DNA from: Synergistaceae bacterium | GTDB lineage: Bacteria; Synergistota; Synergistia; Synergistales; Thermovirgaceae | Assembly: GCA_003446665.1 (NCBI GenBank) | Contig: DMCT01000111.1 | Span: forward strand, 5,160-11,393 | Length of the DNA stretch: 6,234 nucleotides | Reading direction: 5' to 3' | Part shown: piece after piece, positions 5,555 to 6,234 of the stretch | How positions within the stretch are numbered: the stretch's first letter is position 1 | Layout of the letters: each line of letters begins with the position of its first letter | Made by a program: the position numbers and the translations under genes | The notes under the pieces: model-generated | What the model was told of the DNA's origin: nothing | Seen by the model: only the letters and a program-made list of their open reading frames with translations | Databases searched by the model: none

Positions 5555-6234
5555 ATGGAAAACCAGGGCAGGGTCATCGCCGTCAACGGCCCCGTGGTTC
5601 GTGCTTCGGGCATGAAACACTTCGGCATGCGCGAGATGGTGCATACAGGTGACGAAGGCCTTGTGGGCGAGATCATCCGCATGGAAGGCGACGAGGCCGT
5701 CATCCAGGTGTACGAGGAGACGGAGGGGCTTCGTCCCGGCGAGTCCGTCACGGGAACGGGCGAACCTCTTTCAATCTCCCTCGGACCGGGACTTTTGGGT
5801 GCCATCTTCGACGGCATCGGCAGACCCCTGGGCACCCTGCTCGAGCGGGAAGGGCCTTTCCTCGGCCGCGGGCTTCAGGTTGACCAGATCGACCTGTCAA
5901 AAAACTGGGAGATCGCCCCGAAAGTTTTCGAGGGCGACACCCTGTCGCCGGGGATGCTCCTGGCGGTGGTCCAGGAGACGTCCTTGTTCCAGCACCGCAT
6001 ACTCGTCCCGCCGGAATGTTTCGGGGAGCTCACCTTCCTGGCGCCGCCGGGCCCCGTCGCCGGCGGAACGGAGATCGCGCGCCTTCGTGACGAACACGGC
6101 AGGGAACACTCCCTGACCATGATTCACCGGTGGCCCGTCAGGACGCCCCGTCCGTCCCGCAGGCGGCTTCCGCTTCACAGTCCCCTTCTGACGGGACAGC
6201 GCGTGATCGACGGCCTCTTTCCCATCGCCAAGGG
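5555..6234 (+). CDS. atpA: A/V-type ATPase catalytic subunit A, 5' part only
   Basis: This is the ATP-binding catalytic subunit, three copies per enzyme. The window holds 226 complete codons of an expected 580-600. The N-terminal beta barrel is present (GRVIAVNGPVVRASGM at 5-20, then LVGEIIRMEGDEAVIQVYEE). It is followed by SLGPGLLGAIFDGIGRPL (75-92), which is diagnostic of catalytic A rather than B. The non-homologous insert unique to A spans roughly 110-190 and includes FEGDTLSPGM. It ends in the family WPVRTPRP segment (193-200). The visible part closes with PLLTGQRVIDGLFPIAK (210-226), immediately before the point where the GGTAA...GKT P-loop should follow, so the nucleotide site cannot be checked here. 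It starts at ATG 5555, 11 bases after the E stop. No frameshift or stop is seen. Confidence 0.97.
   Translation, partial: MENQGRVIAVNGPVVRASGMKHFGMREMVHTGDEGLVGEIIRMEGDEAVIQVYEETEGLRPGESVTGTGEPLSISLGPGLLGAIFDGIGRPLGTLLEREGPFLGRGLQVDQIDLSKNWEIAPKVFEGDTLSPGMLLAVVQETSLFQHRILVPPECFGELTFLAPPGPVAGGTEIARLRDEHGREHSLTMIHRWPVRTPRPSRRRLPLHSPLLTGQRVIDGLFPIAK

Overview
The window is almost entirely one tightly packed operon for a rotary A/V-type (archaeal/vacuolar-type) ATPase/ATP synthase. It is preceded by the last 47 codons of an unrelated gene that I do not recognise. All genes are on the + strand. The DNA is GC-rich, with strong GGAGG-like ribosome binding sites, mixed ATG/GTG/TTG starts and almost no intergenic space. 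This fits a GC-rich bacterium, many of which are anaerobic and carry a V-type enzyme (Synergistota, Desulfobacterota-like lineages and Deinococcota are examples). The lineage guess is inference and cannot be settled from this window.

Layout: 1-143, C-terminal tail of an unidentified protein. 144-227, short AT-richer gap with a weak promoter candidate and the ribosome binding site of the first ATPase gene. Then subunit D (228-851, central rotor shaft), G/H (853-1194, peripheral stalk coiled coil), C (1191-2279, socket linking shaft to membrane ring), I (2267-4222, membrane stator a-subunit), K (4213-4614, ion-carrying c-ring proteolipid), F (4618-4929, central stalk), E (4926-5543, peripheral stalk) and the start of the catalytic subunit A (5555-6234). 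A runs off the window just before its P-loop. Subunit B is not in the window and presumably follows A.

How the parts work together: ions cross the membrane between I (arginines R556 and R613) and the K ring (carboxylate E116). This turns the ring with C, D and F, which drives or is driven by ATP turnover in the A3B3 head, while E and G hold the head still against I. All membrane, rotor and stator subunits are encoded before the catalytic ones, and D leads the operon instead of following A and B as in the Thermus and Enterococcus operons.

I see no mobile element, CRISPR array, RNA gene or clear terminator. The points most worth a second look are the long N-terminal extension of K (an extra hairpin or signal-like segment ending in AFA-Q), the lack of sodium-ligand residues in K, the permuted gene order, and the match between non-ATG starts and most single-copy subunits. 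I found no sign of a wholly new system.
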